The translations under genes were made by a program, and so were the position numbers. The notes under the pieces were generated by a model, which made no database searches, was not told the DNA's origin, and was given only the letters and a program-made list of their open reading frames with translations. This document shows positions 23,658-32,306 of a DNA stretch of 64,000 bases, piece after piece. The stretch is from Paenalicyclobacillus macrosporangiidus (GTDB lineage Bacteria; Bacillota; Bacilli; Alicyclobacillales; Alicyclobacillaceae), in the NCBI RefSeq assembly GCF_900116805.1, contig NZ_FPBV01000020.1, positions 1 through 64,000 on the forward strand, given 5' to 3'. Position 1 is the first letter of the stretch; each line of letters begins with the position of its first letter.

Positions 23658-25208
23658 ATGAGGAGTGGCGGTTCGTATTGTGACCCTTTTTCCCTGTACC
23701 TTCAAGTCTCGGGCACACTGGGGGAAGGACAGGCGTTCTTGCTGGACGCGGCGCGCGACGCGGGACCTTCGCAGTATCGGATGAGTCTCATCGGCGCACT
23801 GCCGCTGTTGGAAGTGCAGGTGAAAGACGGCGTGGTCGCCGTGTTTGCGGAGGCGGAACTGGCTTCCCACGTGAGGGGCCGGTTGGAGGAGGCCGGTTTT
23901 CATGCGGGCGGTGTGCCAACGGCCGATGGGGCGGGGACGAGGCGGTTTTTGCCCAGCGTGATCGAATCCTTGGCCTGGAGCGGCCATGCGGACGATCCGA
24001 TGGTCCTGCTCGAGGCACTCCGCGCCATCCTGCGCGACCTGCAGGGGGCGCAGAAGGTGCCATTCTCGAGCGGGTTTCTCGGCTACTTGGGCTACGACGC
24101 GGTGCACTATCTGGAGCGGCTGCCGAAGACCACCGTCGACGACCGGGGGCTGCCCGATATCCGCCTGCAGTGGCACGCGGTGATGATCCATCTCCAGGAC
24201 GACACGGTTCGTGTGTTTGACGCCTTGGAAGGGTTGGCCAAAGTGTACACGCCGGATGCGGTGCGGGCGTTGGCGGCGCGGATCGACCAGGTACGTGCCC
24301 TGGTGTCGTCGTACATGGAACACCCTGTGGCGCCTCGCTTCCCGGAAGCGCCGTCCGAACCGGCTGAGGCGGTCGACGACGTGAGCCAGGAGGAGTTCGA
24401 GGCCAACGTCGAGCGGGCGAAGGCGTACATCCGGGCGGGGGACATCTTCCAGGTGGTGCTCTCGAAGCGGGTCCGCGTTGCAAAGCGGGTCCACCCGTAC
24501 GCGGCGTACGATCGGCTACGCCGGTTGAACCCGTCGCCGTACATGTTCATGGCGGAGTATCCGGGATTTCGCCTGTTCGGCGCCAGCCCGGAGGCCCAGT
24601 TCCGCGCGGTGGGCGGCGTCGCGGAGATGAAGCCCATCGCGGGGACGTCGAAAGGGCGGGGGCGCACACCCGAGGAGGACGAGCAGCTTCGCCGGCGCCT
24701 GCTGGAGGATGAGAAGGAGCGGGCCGAGCATGTGATGCTGGTGGATCTGTGTCGCAACGACCTCGGCCGCGTGTGCCAGGTCGGTTCCGTTCGGGTGGAC
24801 GCGTTCATGGATGTGGAGCCGTACTCCCACCTGTTCCACCTGGTGTCGCGCGTGTCGGGGCGACTGCGCCCGGACGTCAGCGTGTTTCACGCGCTCCTGG
24901 CGACGTTCCCCGCGGGGACGCTGTCCGGGGCACCGAAGATTCGGGCCATGGAGATCATCGACGAGCTGGAGCGGTACCGGCGGGGGCCGTACGGCGGGAT
25001 GATCGGCGTGATCGATTTCGATGCCAACGCCAACACGGCCATCGTCATCCGCACCGTGGTGGAACATGCAGGCGTGTACGATGTGCAGGTGGGAGCGGGC
25101 ATCGTGGCGGACAGCGACCCGCATCAGGAGTGGCTCGAGTGCGGCCACAAGGCCGCCGCCGTCATGGATGTGCTGGGGGTGCGGCGGCCCATGACGGAGA
25201 CGGTGTGA
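23658..25208 (+). CDS. trpE: Anthranilate synthase component I
   Basis: A 516-residue chorismate-using synthase. The ATG nine bases after GGGGAGG begins MRSGGSYCDPFSLYL; longer frames overlap trpG. Family motifs include GFLGYLGYDAVHYLE, AGDIFQVVLSKRV, NPSPYMFMAEYPGFRLFGAS, FPAGTLSGAPKIRAMEIIDE and GAGIVADSDPHQEW. The active-site strand reads PIAGTSKGRG; Ala here is typical of anthranilate synthase, whereas aminodeoxychorismate synthases carry Lys (PIKGT). The N-terminal tryptophan-feedback motif, usually LLES, reads LLDA, so feedback may be weak. No other trp or folate gene follows; a tRNA gene is next. Confidence 0.85.
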   Translation: MRSGGSYCDPFSLYLQVSGTLGEGQAFLLDAARDAGPSQYRMSLIGALPLLEVQVKDGVVAVFAEAELASHVRGRLEEAGFHAGGVPTADGAGTRRFLPSVIESLAWSGHADDPMVLLEALRAILRDLQGAQKVPFSSGFLGYLGYDAVHYLERLPKTTVDDRGLPDIRLQWHAVMIHLQDDTVRVFDALEGLAKVYTPDAVRALAARIDQVRALVSSYMEHPVAPRFPEAPSEPAEAVDDVSQEEFEANVERAKAYIRAGDIFQVVLSKRVRVAKRVHPYAAYDRLRRLNPSPYMFMAEYPGFRLFGASPEAQFRAVGGVAEMKPIAGTSKGRGRTPEEDEQLRRRLLEDEKERAEHVMLVDLCRNDLGRVCQVGSVRVDAFMDVEPYSHLFHLVSRVSGRLRPDVSVFHALLATFPAGTLSGAPKIRAMEIIDELERYRRGPYGGMIGVIDFDANANTAIVIRTVVEHAGVYDVQVGAGIVADSDPHQEWLECGHKAAAVMDVLGVRRPMTETV

Positions 25209-25378
25209 CGGAGCCTTCGCGGAGCGCGTGCCGCGGGCGGGCTCCATGGATAGGAGCGTCGGGGCTGTCTTCCAAGCCGTCGTAAGGCGGGCGGGGACAG
25301 CTCCACCGATCTTGACCGGGGTGGATGCAGAGAGCTTGAGCTGACGAAAGTTGGCATGAATTCGGGGGACCACGCCTC

Positions 25379-25407
25379 TTGTGCAGCGGTCCATCGTGTG
25401 GTATATT
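25379..25407 (+). promoter_or_regulatory. Promoter of tRNA-Arg(CCG)
   Basis: TTGTGC, a 17-base spacer and TATATT, ending 14 bases before the tRNA. Confidence 0.65.
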
Positions 25408-25421
25408 ACTAATCGTCCTTT

Positions 25422-25496
25422 GCGCCTATAGCTCAGAGGATAGAGCACCGGTCTCCGGAACCGGGTGCGGGGGTTCGATTCCCTCTAGGCGCACCA
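25422..25496 (+). tRNA. tRNA-Arg (CCG)
   Basis: Stem CCGGT/ACCGG with loop CTCCGGA gives CCG, reading CGG. Complete acceptor GCGCCTA/TAGGCGC and encoded CCA. Stands alone with its own promoter and terminator. Confidence 0.95.
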
Positions 25497-25501
25497 TACG
25501 T

Positions 25502-25543
25502 GAAATGCCCGTCACCGCGCGAGTGTCGCGGGGCGGGCATTTC
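25502..25543 (+). terminator. Terminator of tRNA-Arg(CCG)
   Basis: GAAATGCCCG pairs with CGGGCATTTC around a GC-rich inner loop, six bases after the tRNA; T-rich sequence follows weakly. Confidence 0.75.
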
Positions 25544-25634
25544 GATTGTTGCGGGCACTCGCCTCCCATTCCTGGACGGGTACTGCGAAATGGGGATGGG
25601 GCGCCGGCCTCATCCGGCTCCATCCTATTCGCGG

Positions 25635-25988
25635 TCACTGCACCCGGGCAGGATACGGGAACTGGCTACTGTAGCCGCTGAACTGCTGATACGCCTGATC
25701 CACTTTCTGCTGTTGCTCCGCCTCGAGCTTGTACCAGCCCTTCTGGAACATCAGGTTGAACACGTCCCGGCAGGCCCGGTGCGTCTCCGTGAGGACCGTC
25801 AGGACGTCCCGGAACAGCGCGTCATGGCTCGCCTCGCGGGCCGCGACGTTGAAGCTGTCGGTGAGGTACTTTTCGGTGGCGAGAAGGTCCTGCAGCCGAT
25901 CCCGGTCGTTCATCTCCGGTCCCTTGACCTGCGGCTCTCCGGGCGGTTTCGGGTTCGCAATCTGCTGGCTGTTTGGATTCTGAGGCAT
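25635..25988 (-). CDS. CotF-like spore coat protein
   Basis: A 117-residue protein with a Pro/Asn/Gln-rich N-terminus (MPQNPNSQQIANPKPPGEP) followed by the helical CotF-type region: LLATEKYLTDSFNVAAREA, then ETHRACRDVFNLMFQKGWYK. CotF family members are coat proteins with a ferritin-like helical fold. Immediately upstream is a second gene of the same kind, so the two form an operon, probably expressed late in sporulation from a mother-cell promoter that I could not identify. Confidence 0.85.
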   Translation of the reverse strand: MPQNPNSQQIANPKPPGEPQVKGPEMNDRDRLQDLLATEKYLTDSFNVAAREASHDALFRDVLTVLTETHRACRDVFNLMFQKGWYKLEAEQQQKVDQAYQQFSGYSSQFPYPARVQ

Positions 25989-26001
25989 CCGGATTCCCCC
26001 C

Positions 26002-26406
26002 TCAGTGCGCTGGTTGCGGCGGCTGCGGAACGCTCTGCATCGCCTGCTGGTTGTTCGTCTTCAGATGGCCTAACAGAAGCTGGTAGTGATGCTGGTGCAT
26101 CTGGCCGATCCGCTGAATGGCCGAAGCGACCGACGCGTCGGAGCACTCCTTGGCGTAGTGGGCGCACTTTTTTGCCGCCACGAGCAGCCACGACAACTGG
26201 TCCTTGAGATACGACGCGTCCTTCGACGTGATGACCTGCGGCGGCGTGGTCATCCGCGGCCCCGCTTGGGGTCGGGCTGGGACAGCGGCTTGTTCGGCCT
26301 GCTGCGCTTGGGCTTGCTGCTGCGCTTGGGCTTGCATACGCTGTATCATCGTGGGTTGCGGTTGTGGTTGCGGCTGAGGCCGCTGCGGCATTTGAGGCTG
26401 TGGCAC
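26002..26406 (-). CDS. Gln/Pro-rich CotF-like spore coat protein
   Basis: A 134-residue coat-like protein. The first 60 residues are a Pro-Gln-Ala low-complexity tract (MPQPQMPQRPQPQPQPQP, then repeated QAQ), and the remainder is a helical CotF-like region with YLKDQLSWLLVAAKKCAHYA and QMHQHHYQLLLGHL. The His/Cys content (CAHYAKEC, HQHH) could bind metal or cross-link, which is speculation. It precedes the smaller coat gene by 13 bases. Confidence 0.8.
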   Translation of the reverse strand: MPQPQMPQRPQPQPQPQPTMIQRMQAQAQQQAQAQQAEQAAVPARPQAGPRMTTPPQVITSKDASYLKDQLSWLLVAAKKCAHYAKECSDASVASAIQRIGQMHQHHYQLLLGHLKTNNQQAMQSVPQPPQPAH

Positions 26407-26705
26407 AAAATCCCCTCCTGGTTGCTCAATTCTTAGTCTCGCCTAGTGTGCGCCGGATGGGGCAGCCTCATGCCCCGGTGCCGACCGCGCGGACCTGGCG
26501 CCTGTCCGGTCACACGGCGGGGCACTTCGACCGCGACTTCACGCCCGAACGGCGGAGCGCAAAGGAGCGCAAAAAATCTCGCCGCGTGGCCGCCCAGGTA
26601 CTTGCGCTTTTTTATCTGAATGGGCACAATAATCGTGGTTTTGTGTCAAAATAGACCATCATCACCACGCCGGGAGCGAGCGAATGAACGGAAGGGGGCA
26701 TTTTC

Positions 26706-27755
26706 ATGAGACGCATGGCCACGACGACCACCGCAGCCATCCTGTTGATGGGATTCGTCACAGGCTGCGGAGTGGCGGCGAACAAGGCCGGGACGACGGA
26801 GAATGCGGCGGGTGGGGCGCCGAAGGTGAACTTCAAGGTGGGCCTCGTCACCGACTCCGGCGGACTCAACGACCACGGGTTCAACCACCTGTCGGACGTT
26901 GGCTTGGAGAAGGCCAAACAGGAGCTCGGGGTCAGCGGGAGCGTGGTCGAGTCGAAATCTGAGAGCGACTACGTCCCGAACCTGCAGCGCTTCGCGCAGC
27001 AGGGGTACAACCTGGTGATTGCCGTCGGATACCTGATGGACGAGGCGGTCAAACAGGTCGCGCCACAGTACCCGAACACCAAATTCCTCATCATCGACGA
27101 TCCCATCACCGACATCAACAACGTCACCTCCGCCATGTTCAAGACAGAGCAGTGCGGGTACCTGGTCGGCGCGCTGGCCGGACTGATGGAAAAGCGCAGC
27201 GACATCCAGGGGCTCAATCCACAGAACGTGCTCGGCGTCGTCGGCGGCCAGAAGATCCCGCCCGTGGACTCCTATATCGCCGGCTTCTTGCAGGGGGTGA
27301 AGAAGACCGACCCGGACGCCCAGGTGATTGTCAAGTACGTGAACAGTTTCAATGACCAGGCGGGCGGCAGCCAGGTGGCCCAGACCGAGATCGCGGGCGG
27401 AGCGGACATCGTGTTCCAGGTGGCCGGCGGCAGCGGCATCGGCGTCATCAACGCCGCCAAGAGTGCCGGGGTGTTCGCCATCGGGGTGGACGCCGACCAG
27501 AACTATGTCGCGCCGAACACCGTGATTGTCAGTGCCCTCAAGGGGGTCGACACGGCCACCTACGATGTCATCAAGGACACGCTGAACAACCAGTTCAAAC
27601 CCGGGGTGCAGGATTTCGACCTGGCCAACAACGGCGTCGGGATCTCCAAGACCACGAGTGTGGTGCCTGCCGACATTGTCAACCAGGTGAACGACCTGGC
27701 GAATCAAATCAAGAACGGTTCCCTCACCGTCAGCGACCAACTCCCGAAATCGTGA
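26706..27755 (+). CDS. BMP family nucleoside-binding lipoprotein
   Basis: A 349-residue substrate-binding lipoprotein. The signal peptide ends in a lipobox (LLMGFVTGC, Cys near residue 19) and is followed by a linker and the two-lobed BMP/PnrA fold: VGLVTDSGGLNDHGFN, then NLVIAVGYLMDEAV, FLIIDDPI and VFQVAGGSGIGVINAA. Relatives bind purine nucleosides such as guanosine or inosine. Directly downstream are the ATPase and both permeases, so this is the receptor of a complete importer. The MRRMATTTTAAILL start follows GGAAGGGGG. Confidence 0.92.
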   Translation: MRRMATTTTAAILLMGFVTGCGVAANKAGTTENAAGGAPKVNFKVGLVTDSGGLNDHGFNHLSDVGLEKAKQELGVSGSVVESKSESDYVPNLQRFAQQGYNLVIAVGYLMDEAVKQVAPQYPNTKFLIIDDPITDINNVTSAMFKTEQCGYLVGALAGLMEKRSDIQGLNPQNVLGVVGGQKIPPVDSYIAGFLQGVKKTDPDAQVIVKYVNSFNDQAGGSQVAQTEIAGGADIVFQVAGGSGIGVINAAKSAGVFAIGVDADQNYVAPNTVIVSALKGVDTATYDVIKDTLNNQFKPGVQDFDLANNGVGISKTTSVVPADIVNQVNDLANQIKNGSLTVSDQLPKS

Positions 27756-27800
27756 CGGCTTCCGCCGGGCGAGGGTGAACGAAGCGCGGGGAGGGCAAAC

Positions 27801-29339
27801 ATGTCGAGTTTTCTGGAAGTCGTTGACGTTCACAAATATTTCCCAGGCGTGAAGGCAAACGACGGCGTGAACCTGGACGTCCGGGCCGGAGAGGTGCACG
27901 CTGTGCTCGGCGAGAACGGGGCCGGGAAATCCACGCTGATGAAGCTGATCTCCGGACTGTACCAGCCCGACGCGGGCGAGATCCGGCTCGAGGGGCGGCC
28001 GGTGCGTTTCGGATCTCCGCGCAATGCCATCCGGGCGGGCATCGGCATGGTGCATCAGCACTTCATGCTGATCCCGGCGCTCACGGTGGCGGACAACATC
28101 GTCCTCGGCGACGAGCCCGGCGGCATACGGTACAAACGCCGGACCGCCGCTGCGCAGGTGAGGGCGCTGTCTCAGAAGTACCGGTTGGAGGTCGATCCGC
28201 TCGCACGTGTCGAACAACTGTCTGTCGGCCTGCAGCAGCGGGTGGAGATCCTGAAAGTCCTGTACCGGCGCGCGCGTTTGCTCATCCTGGACGAACCGAC
28301 GGCGGTGCTGACCCCGCAGGAGGCGGAGGAACTGTTCCAGGTGCTCCGCCACCTGAAGGCGCAGGGGACCCCCGTTCTCTTCATCAGCCACAAACTGGAC
28401 GAAGTGCGGGCCGTGGCGGATCGCATCACCGTAATGCGCGCGGGCCGCACGGTCGCCACCGTGCCAGCCGCGGACGCGAGTCCGCAGGAGCTGGCCAACC
28501 TCATGGTTGGGCGAGAGGTGGTGCTGCGCGTGAACAAACCGCCCCGGACCCCCGGGGACGTGGTGCTCTCCGTCCGGAATCTGTCGGTCACCGACGCGGA
28601 ACGCAGGCTGCGGGTCCGGGACGTCTCGTTCGAGGTGCGGGCTGGCGAGATCCTCGGCATCGCCGGCGTGGATGGCAACGGCCAGACGGAGCTCGCCGAC
28701 GCCATCGCGGGGCTGTTGCCGGCCTCCGGTGGCCAGGTGGCGTTTCTCAGCCAGGATATCACGCGCCTGCCGCCCGGGGAACGGACCCGGCGCGGCATAG
28801 CGTACGTGCCGCAGGATCGCCAGCGGGACGGGCTGGTCCTCGACTTCACCCTGGTCGAGAACGCGATGCTGCGCGATGTCTCGCACCCGCCCTTTTCCCG
28901 CCGTGGGATCCTTCAGCACCGGCCGGCCCGGGCGTACACGGAGCGGCTGCTCGAGGCGTTCGACGTCCGGCCGCGCGATCCCGACCGGCACGCGGGCGAT
29001 CTGTCCGGCGGCAACCAGCAGAAGATGATCCTGGCGCGGGAGGTCTCCCGGGACCCCAGTCTGCTCATCGCGGTGCAGCCCACGCGCGGCTTGGACGTGG
29101 GGGCCATCGAAGGCATCCACCGCCAGCTGCTCCGGCTGCGCGAAGCGGGCAAGGCCATCCTGCTCGTCTCGCTGGAATTGGATGAGATCCTGTCTTTGTC
29201 CGACCGGATCGCGGTGATGCACCACGGCCAGGTGGTGGACATCGTGCCGGCCGAGACGGCTACGCGCGAACAGATTGGCCTGTTGATGACCGGGACGCGG
29301 GTGGGTGAAAGCGAGGTGGCGCAGCCATCAAACCGGTAA
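27801..29339 (+). CDS. Nucleoside ABC importer ATPase (duplicated NBD)
   Basis: A 512-residue double ATPase. The first NBD has Walker A GENGAGKSTLMK, signature EQLSVGLQQRVEILK and Walker B LLILDEPTAVLTP. The second has a degenerate Walker A (GVDGNGQTELAD), a canonical signature DLSGGNQQKMILARE, and PTRGLDVG in the Walker B region (LLIAVQPTRG). This asymmetry, one competent and one degenerate site, is the rule for BMP/sugar-type importers. It lies 45 bases after the binding protein. The RBS is GGGGAGGG. Confidence 0.93.
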   Translation: MSSFLEVVDVHKYFPGVKANDGVNLDVRAGEVHAVLGENGAGKSTLMKLISGLYQPDAGEIRLEGRPVRFGSPRNAIRAGIGMVHQHFMLIPALTVADNIVLGDEPGGIRYKRRTAAAQVRALSQKYRLEVDPLARVEQLSVGLQQRVEILKVLYRRARLLILDEPTAVLTPQEAEELFQVLRHLKAQGTPVLFISHKLDEVRAVADRITVMRAGRTVATVPAADASPQELANLMVGREVVLRVNKPPRTPGDVVLSVRNLSVTDAERRLRVRDVSFEVRAGEILGIAGVDGNGQTELADAIAGLLPASGGQVAFLSQDITRLPPGERTRRGIAYVPQDRQRDGLVLDFTLVENAMLRDVSHPPFSRRGILQHRPARAYTERLLEAFDVRPRDPDRHAGDLSGGNQQKMILAREVSRDPSLLIAVQPTRGLDVGAIEGIHRQLLRLREAGKAILLVSLELDEILSLSDRIAVMHHGQVVDIVPAETATREQIGLLMTGTRVGESEVAQPSNR

Positions 29340-29350
29340 TCCGCAATCTC

Positions 29351-30412
29351 TTGACGCCCGTCCTGGCGACCGCATTGGCGATCCTCATCGGTGCGGCCAT
29401 CGCCTACATCCTCGGGTTCGATCCGTTCGTCGCCTACGGCGCCCTCCTCACCGGCGCCTTCGGCAACACCATGGCCATCAGCAGCACGTTGGCCGGTGCC
29501 GTGCCCCTGGCGCTGGCGGGGCTCGGCGTGTCGGTCGCCTTTCGGGCGGGCCTGTTCAACATCGGTGCGGAGGGGCAGTACTGGATCGGCGTGATCGCGG
29601 CGGTCTGGTTCGGATACCACCTGACGGGTTGGCCGGGTTGGTTGCACACGCTGGTGTGCGTCGTCGCAGCGGCCGTGGCTGGAGGCCTCTGGGGTGGGCT
29701 CATCCCCGGCCTCGCGAAGGCGTACCGGGGGGCGCACGAGGTCATCACCACCATGATGATGAGCTACATCGCCATCTACTTTGGCCAATACCTGATTGCC
29801 GCGGGCGGGCCGATGCACGCGCCGGGGTACAACGCGCAATCTTACCCCATCCGTCAGGACGCGTGGTTGACGGTCCTGGTGCCGCCGCAGTTGACGACGG
29901 CGGTGTTCTTCGCCCTGGGCACGGCGGTGGCCGTGTGGTGGGTCATGTTCCACACGACCGTCGGGTTCCGGCTGCGGACGGTCGGGGCCAACGCCCGGGC
30001 CGCCCGTTACGCGGGCATCCTCGTGCCGGCGTACACGGTGCTGGCGCTGGGGCTGAGCGGCCTGTTGGCGGGCCTGGCGGGAGGTGTCCAGGTGCTCGCG
30101 CTGGACCACCGCCTGATGTGGGGATTCAACACGGGCTACGGCTACACGGCCATCGTGGTCGCCCTGTTGGCGCGCAACCACCCGTTCGGCGTGCTGTTGG
30201 CCGCCGTATTCTTCTCGGCGCTCTCCACGGGCGGCCAGAACATGCAGATGGTCTCCCAGCTGCCGAGCAGCCTGACGGACGTGCTGACGGGCCTGATTGT
30301 GTTCTTCGTCGCGGCCGAGCGGATGGTGCCGCTGGCCATCGCTTGGTATCGGCGGCGGCGCGGCGTACGGGTGCAGGTGGCCGCGGCGGGGGAAGGAGGA
30401 CGTGAGGCGTGA
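29351..30412 (+). CDS. Nucleoside ABC importer permease 1
   Basis: A 353-residue BPD_transp_2 permease with 8-10 membrane helices. Family landmarks are AFRAGLFNIGAEGQYWIG and the coupling-region GANARAARYAGI. The listed start is a TTG with no good ribosome binding site. Twenty-four bases earlier, an in-frame ATC lies seven bases after GAGGTGG and would give MKPVIRNLL as the N-terminus, a typical positive start for the first helix, so a rare ATC start overlapping the ATPase gene is possible. The stop overlaps the next GTG start (GTGA). Confidence 0.9.
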   Translation: MTPVLATALAILIGAAIAYILGFDPFVAYGALLTGAFGNTMAISSTLAGAVPLALAGLGVSVAFRAGLFNIGAEGQYWIGVIAAVWFGYHLTGWPGWLHTLVCVVAAAVAGGLWGGLIPGLAKAYRGAHEVITTMMMSYIAIYFGQYLIAAGGPMHAPGYNAQSYPIRQDAWLTVLVPPQLTTAVFFALGTAVAVWWVMFHTTVGFRLRTVGANARAARYAGILVPAYTVLALGLSGLLAGLAGGVQVLALDHRLMWGFNTGYGYTAIVVALLARNHPFGVLLAAVFFSALSTGGQNMQMVSQLPSSLTDVLTGLIVFFVAAERMVPLAIAWYRRRRGVRVQVAAAGEGGREA

Positions 30413-31311
30413 GTGTCTTGACGAATCCGCAGTTGTGGGCCTCCACGTTGGCGATGACGGTGCCGTTGGCATTGCCGGCCATCGGCGGGACCTTTTCGGA
30501 ACGGGCGGGCGTGGTCAACATCGCCATGGAAGGCATCATGCTGATGGGCGCGTTCTTCGGGGTGGCGTTCTCCTACTGGACGGGCTCTGCGTGGCTGGGC
30601 CTGGTCTTCGGGGTGTTGATGGGCGGGCTGTTGGCGGCGGTGTTCGCCTGGGCGGCCATCCGCCTCGCGGCGGACCAGGTGGTCCTCGGGATGGCGGTCA
30701 ACATCTTCGCGTCGGGGCTCACCGCCTTCTTGCTCAACACGCTCTTCGGATATGAGGGCACGCCGCCGGATACGCCGCCGCTGCCGTTCGTCTCCCTGCC
30801 GTGGCTCGGGCCCGTCTTCTCCCACCAAAGCGTACTGTTGTACGTGATGTTCGCCATCGTGGCGTTGTCCCACTGGTTTTTGTTCCACACCCGGATCGGG
30901 CTTCGTATCCGGGCGGTCGGGGAAAACCCGCTCGCGGCAGACACAGCCGGGCTGAACGTGTGGCGTCTGCGCTATGCCGGGGTCATCGTGGGGGGCATGC
31001 TCTCTGCGCTCGGCGGGGTGTACCTGTCCATCGGCATCCTCAACTCGTTCGACGTCGGCATGACCAACGGGCGCGGGTTCATCGCCCTCGCCGCGATGAT
31101 CTTCGGGAAATGGACGCCGGTTGGTTCATTCTTGGCATCGCTGTTGTTCGGGTTTTCGACGGCGCTCGGGATCGCCCTGCAAGGGCAGGGTGTCTCCCCC
31201 GACCTGTTGTCGATGATTCCGTACGTCCTCACCATCCTGGCCCTCACGGGGCTGGTCGGGCGGAGCACGCCGCCGGCGGCGGATGGGATCCCGTACACCC
31301 CCATCCGCTGA
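30409..31311 (+). CDS. Nucleoside ABC importer permease 2
   Basis: A 300-residue partner permease of the same family, with SERAGVVNIAMEGIMLMGAF, DQVVLGMAVNIFASGLTAFL and RAVGENPLAADTAGLN. The GTG start overlaps the stop of permease 1, so the pair is translationally coupled and should be made in equal amounts. It completes the importer (receptor, ATPase, two permeases). The long loop between about residues 118-140 (TPPDTPPLPFVSLPW) is usual for this subunit. No terminator of note follows. Confidence 0.92.
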   Translation: MSVLTNPQLWASTLAMTVPLALPAIGGTFSERAGVVNIAMEGIMLMGAFFGVAFSYWTGSAWLGLVFGVLMGGLLAAVFAWAAIRLAADQVVLGMAVNIFASGLTAFLLNTLFGYEGTPPDTPPLPFVSLPWLGPVFSHQSVLLYVMFAIVALSHWFLFHTRIGLRIRAVGENPLAADTAGLNVWRLRYAGVIVGGMLSALGGVYLSIGILNSFDVGMTNGRGFIALAAMIFGKWTPVGSFLASLLFGFSTALGIALQGQGVSPDLLSMIPYVLTILALTGLVGRSTPPAADGIPYTPIR

Positions 31312-31326
31312 TGGCACACCGCTTCG

Positions 31327-31752
31327 TTATCGCTGACGCGCGTACAGGCTGTGCATCACCGCGATGCAGCGGTCCATGATGATGGTCTTGCCGTGGGCTT
31401 GCGCCAAGGCCGCGGCCGCTTCGTCATATACGCCTTCCTGCGCCCAGATCACCGGTGCGTCGATCTCGATGGCTTCCTCCACGACCGCCCTCAGGGCGTC
31501 GCTGCGCCGAAAGACGTCGACGATGTCGATGGGTTCGCGGATGTCGGAGAGCTTGGCCACGGCCTTCTCCCCGAGCACCTCGGTGATATTCGGGTTGACC
31601 GGGATGATGCGGTAGCCGCAGCGTTGCATGTGCTGAGCGACCGCGTAACTGTCGCGCGCCGGGTTGTCGGACAGCCCGACCACGGCGATGGTCTTGGCCT
31701 CCTTGAGGATGCGGGCCATCTCTTCCGGACCTGGATTCTGGAACACGGACAT
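31327..31752 (-). CDS. CoA-binding (YccU-like) protein
   Basis: A 141-residue single-domain Rossmann protein of the CoA_binding/YccU family: IAVVGLSDNPARDSYAV (nucleotide-binding loop), GYRIIPVNPNITEVLG, IDIVDVFRRSD and APVIWAQEGVYDE, the usual order. The second of two adjacent ATGs is better spaced from GGGAG. These proteins bind CoA derivatives, and their cellular role is not established. It converges with the importer operon. Confidence 0.9.
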   Translation of the reverse strand: MSVFQNPGPEEMARILKEAKTIAVVGLSDNPARDSYAVAQHMQRCGYRIIPVNPNITEVLGEKAVAKLSDIREPIDIVDVFRRSDALRAVVEEAIEIDAPVIWAQEGVYDEAAAALAQAHGKTIIMDRCIAVMHSLYARQR

Positions 31753-31799
31753 CATCTCCCGTTCCCATCATACCCCTGCGCCGCTCTGCCTGTAAATGC

Positions 31800-31831
31800 C
31801 ACACGGGCGAACCCGGGGGTTCGCCCGTGTG
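31800..31831. terminator. Perfect 14-bp hairpin
   Basis: CACACGGGCGAACC, loop CGGG, then the exact complement. It lies between two minus-strand genes and would end the YjcZ-like transcript, though no T-run follows on either strand. Confidence 0.55.
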
Positions 31832-31889
31832 ACGATTCAGCACGGGCCGGGCATGGCCATCACCGGCTCTGGCCTTCAGCCGCACCATA

Positions 31890-32150
31890 TTAGGAACTCT
31901 CTGCGCTCTCCAGACTCTCGTAGTCCATGTAGGGAGCGGCCATCATGTTGTACCCGTGGAACTTGGAGACCGTCACCCCTGTGGTGGGCATCTCAGCAGG
32001 CAGGGCTGCCGGCAGGGCAGCGGGCACTGCTGCGGGCGCCACCCCGACGCCGTACCCGTACCCGTATCCCGGCACGAACAGGAAGAACAGCACGAAGATG
32101 ATCAGGAACACGACGGCCCATCGGGTGTAAGAGCCGAACACACCGTACAT
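31890..32150 (-). CDS. YjcZ-like sporulation membrane protein with extended tail (86 aa)
   Basis: The first 32 residues (MYGVFGSYTRWAVVFLIIFV and FFLFVPGYGYGYG) match the YjcZ-type core almost residue for residue with the 33-residue protein at 1485-1586. Unlike that protein, it continues for some 50 further residues: an Ala/Pro-rich stretch, then a polar tail (VSKFHGYNMMAAPYMDYESL). The ATG is about ten bases after GGAGGAGGG. A single membrane helix near the N-terminus is expected. Function in the spore is unknown. Confidence 0.75.
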   Translation of the reverse strand: MYGVFGSYTRWAVVFLIIFVLFFLFVPGYGYGYGVGVAPAAVPAALPAALPAEMPTTGVTVSKFHGYNMMAAPYMDYESLESAESS

Positions 32151-32252
32151 CGCTTCTCATCCCTCCTCCGGAAGATACCTCATCAGATGAGGGGACATCC
32201 GCCGACGGATACGGACAGTCGCGGATTCCGGGCGGGCTCACCCTCTATACAA

Positions 32253-32289
32253 TTGACCGGCGAGCCACTATACTGAATAAAAATACATC
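32253..32289 (+). promoter_or_regulatory. argC promoter with ARG-box-like operator
   Basis: TTGACC (32253-32258), 17 bases, AATAAA (32276-32281). Over the -10 box lies ACTGAATAAAAATACATC (32272-32289), which matches the Bacillus AhrC/ArgR half-palindromic ARG box (CATGAATAAAAATKCAAK) at 13 of 18 positions. Arginine repression of argCBD is the natural reading. Confidence 0.65.
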
Positions 32290-32306
32290 AATGGGGATGT
32301 TCATGC

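Noticed and set aside
26407-26705. Possible purine riboswitch before the nucleoside importer
   Set aside because: No purine-aptamer core or terminator/antiterminator pair is present; only a weak promoter-like TTGCGC...CACAAT was seen.
26646-29225. 859-codon open frame antisense to the nucleoside importer genes
   Set aside because: A product of high GC content on the strand opposite clearly identified genes; His/Arg/Gln-rich composition and no family match.
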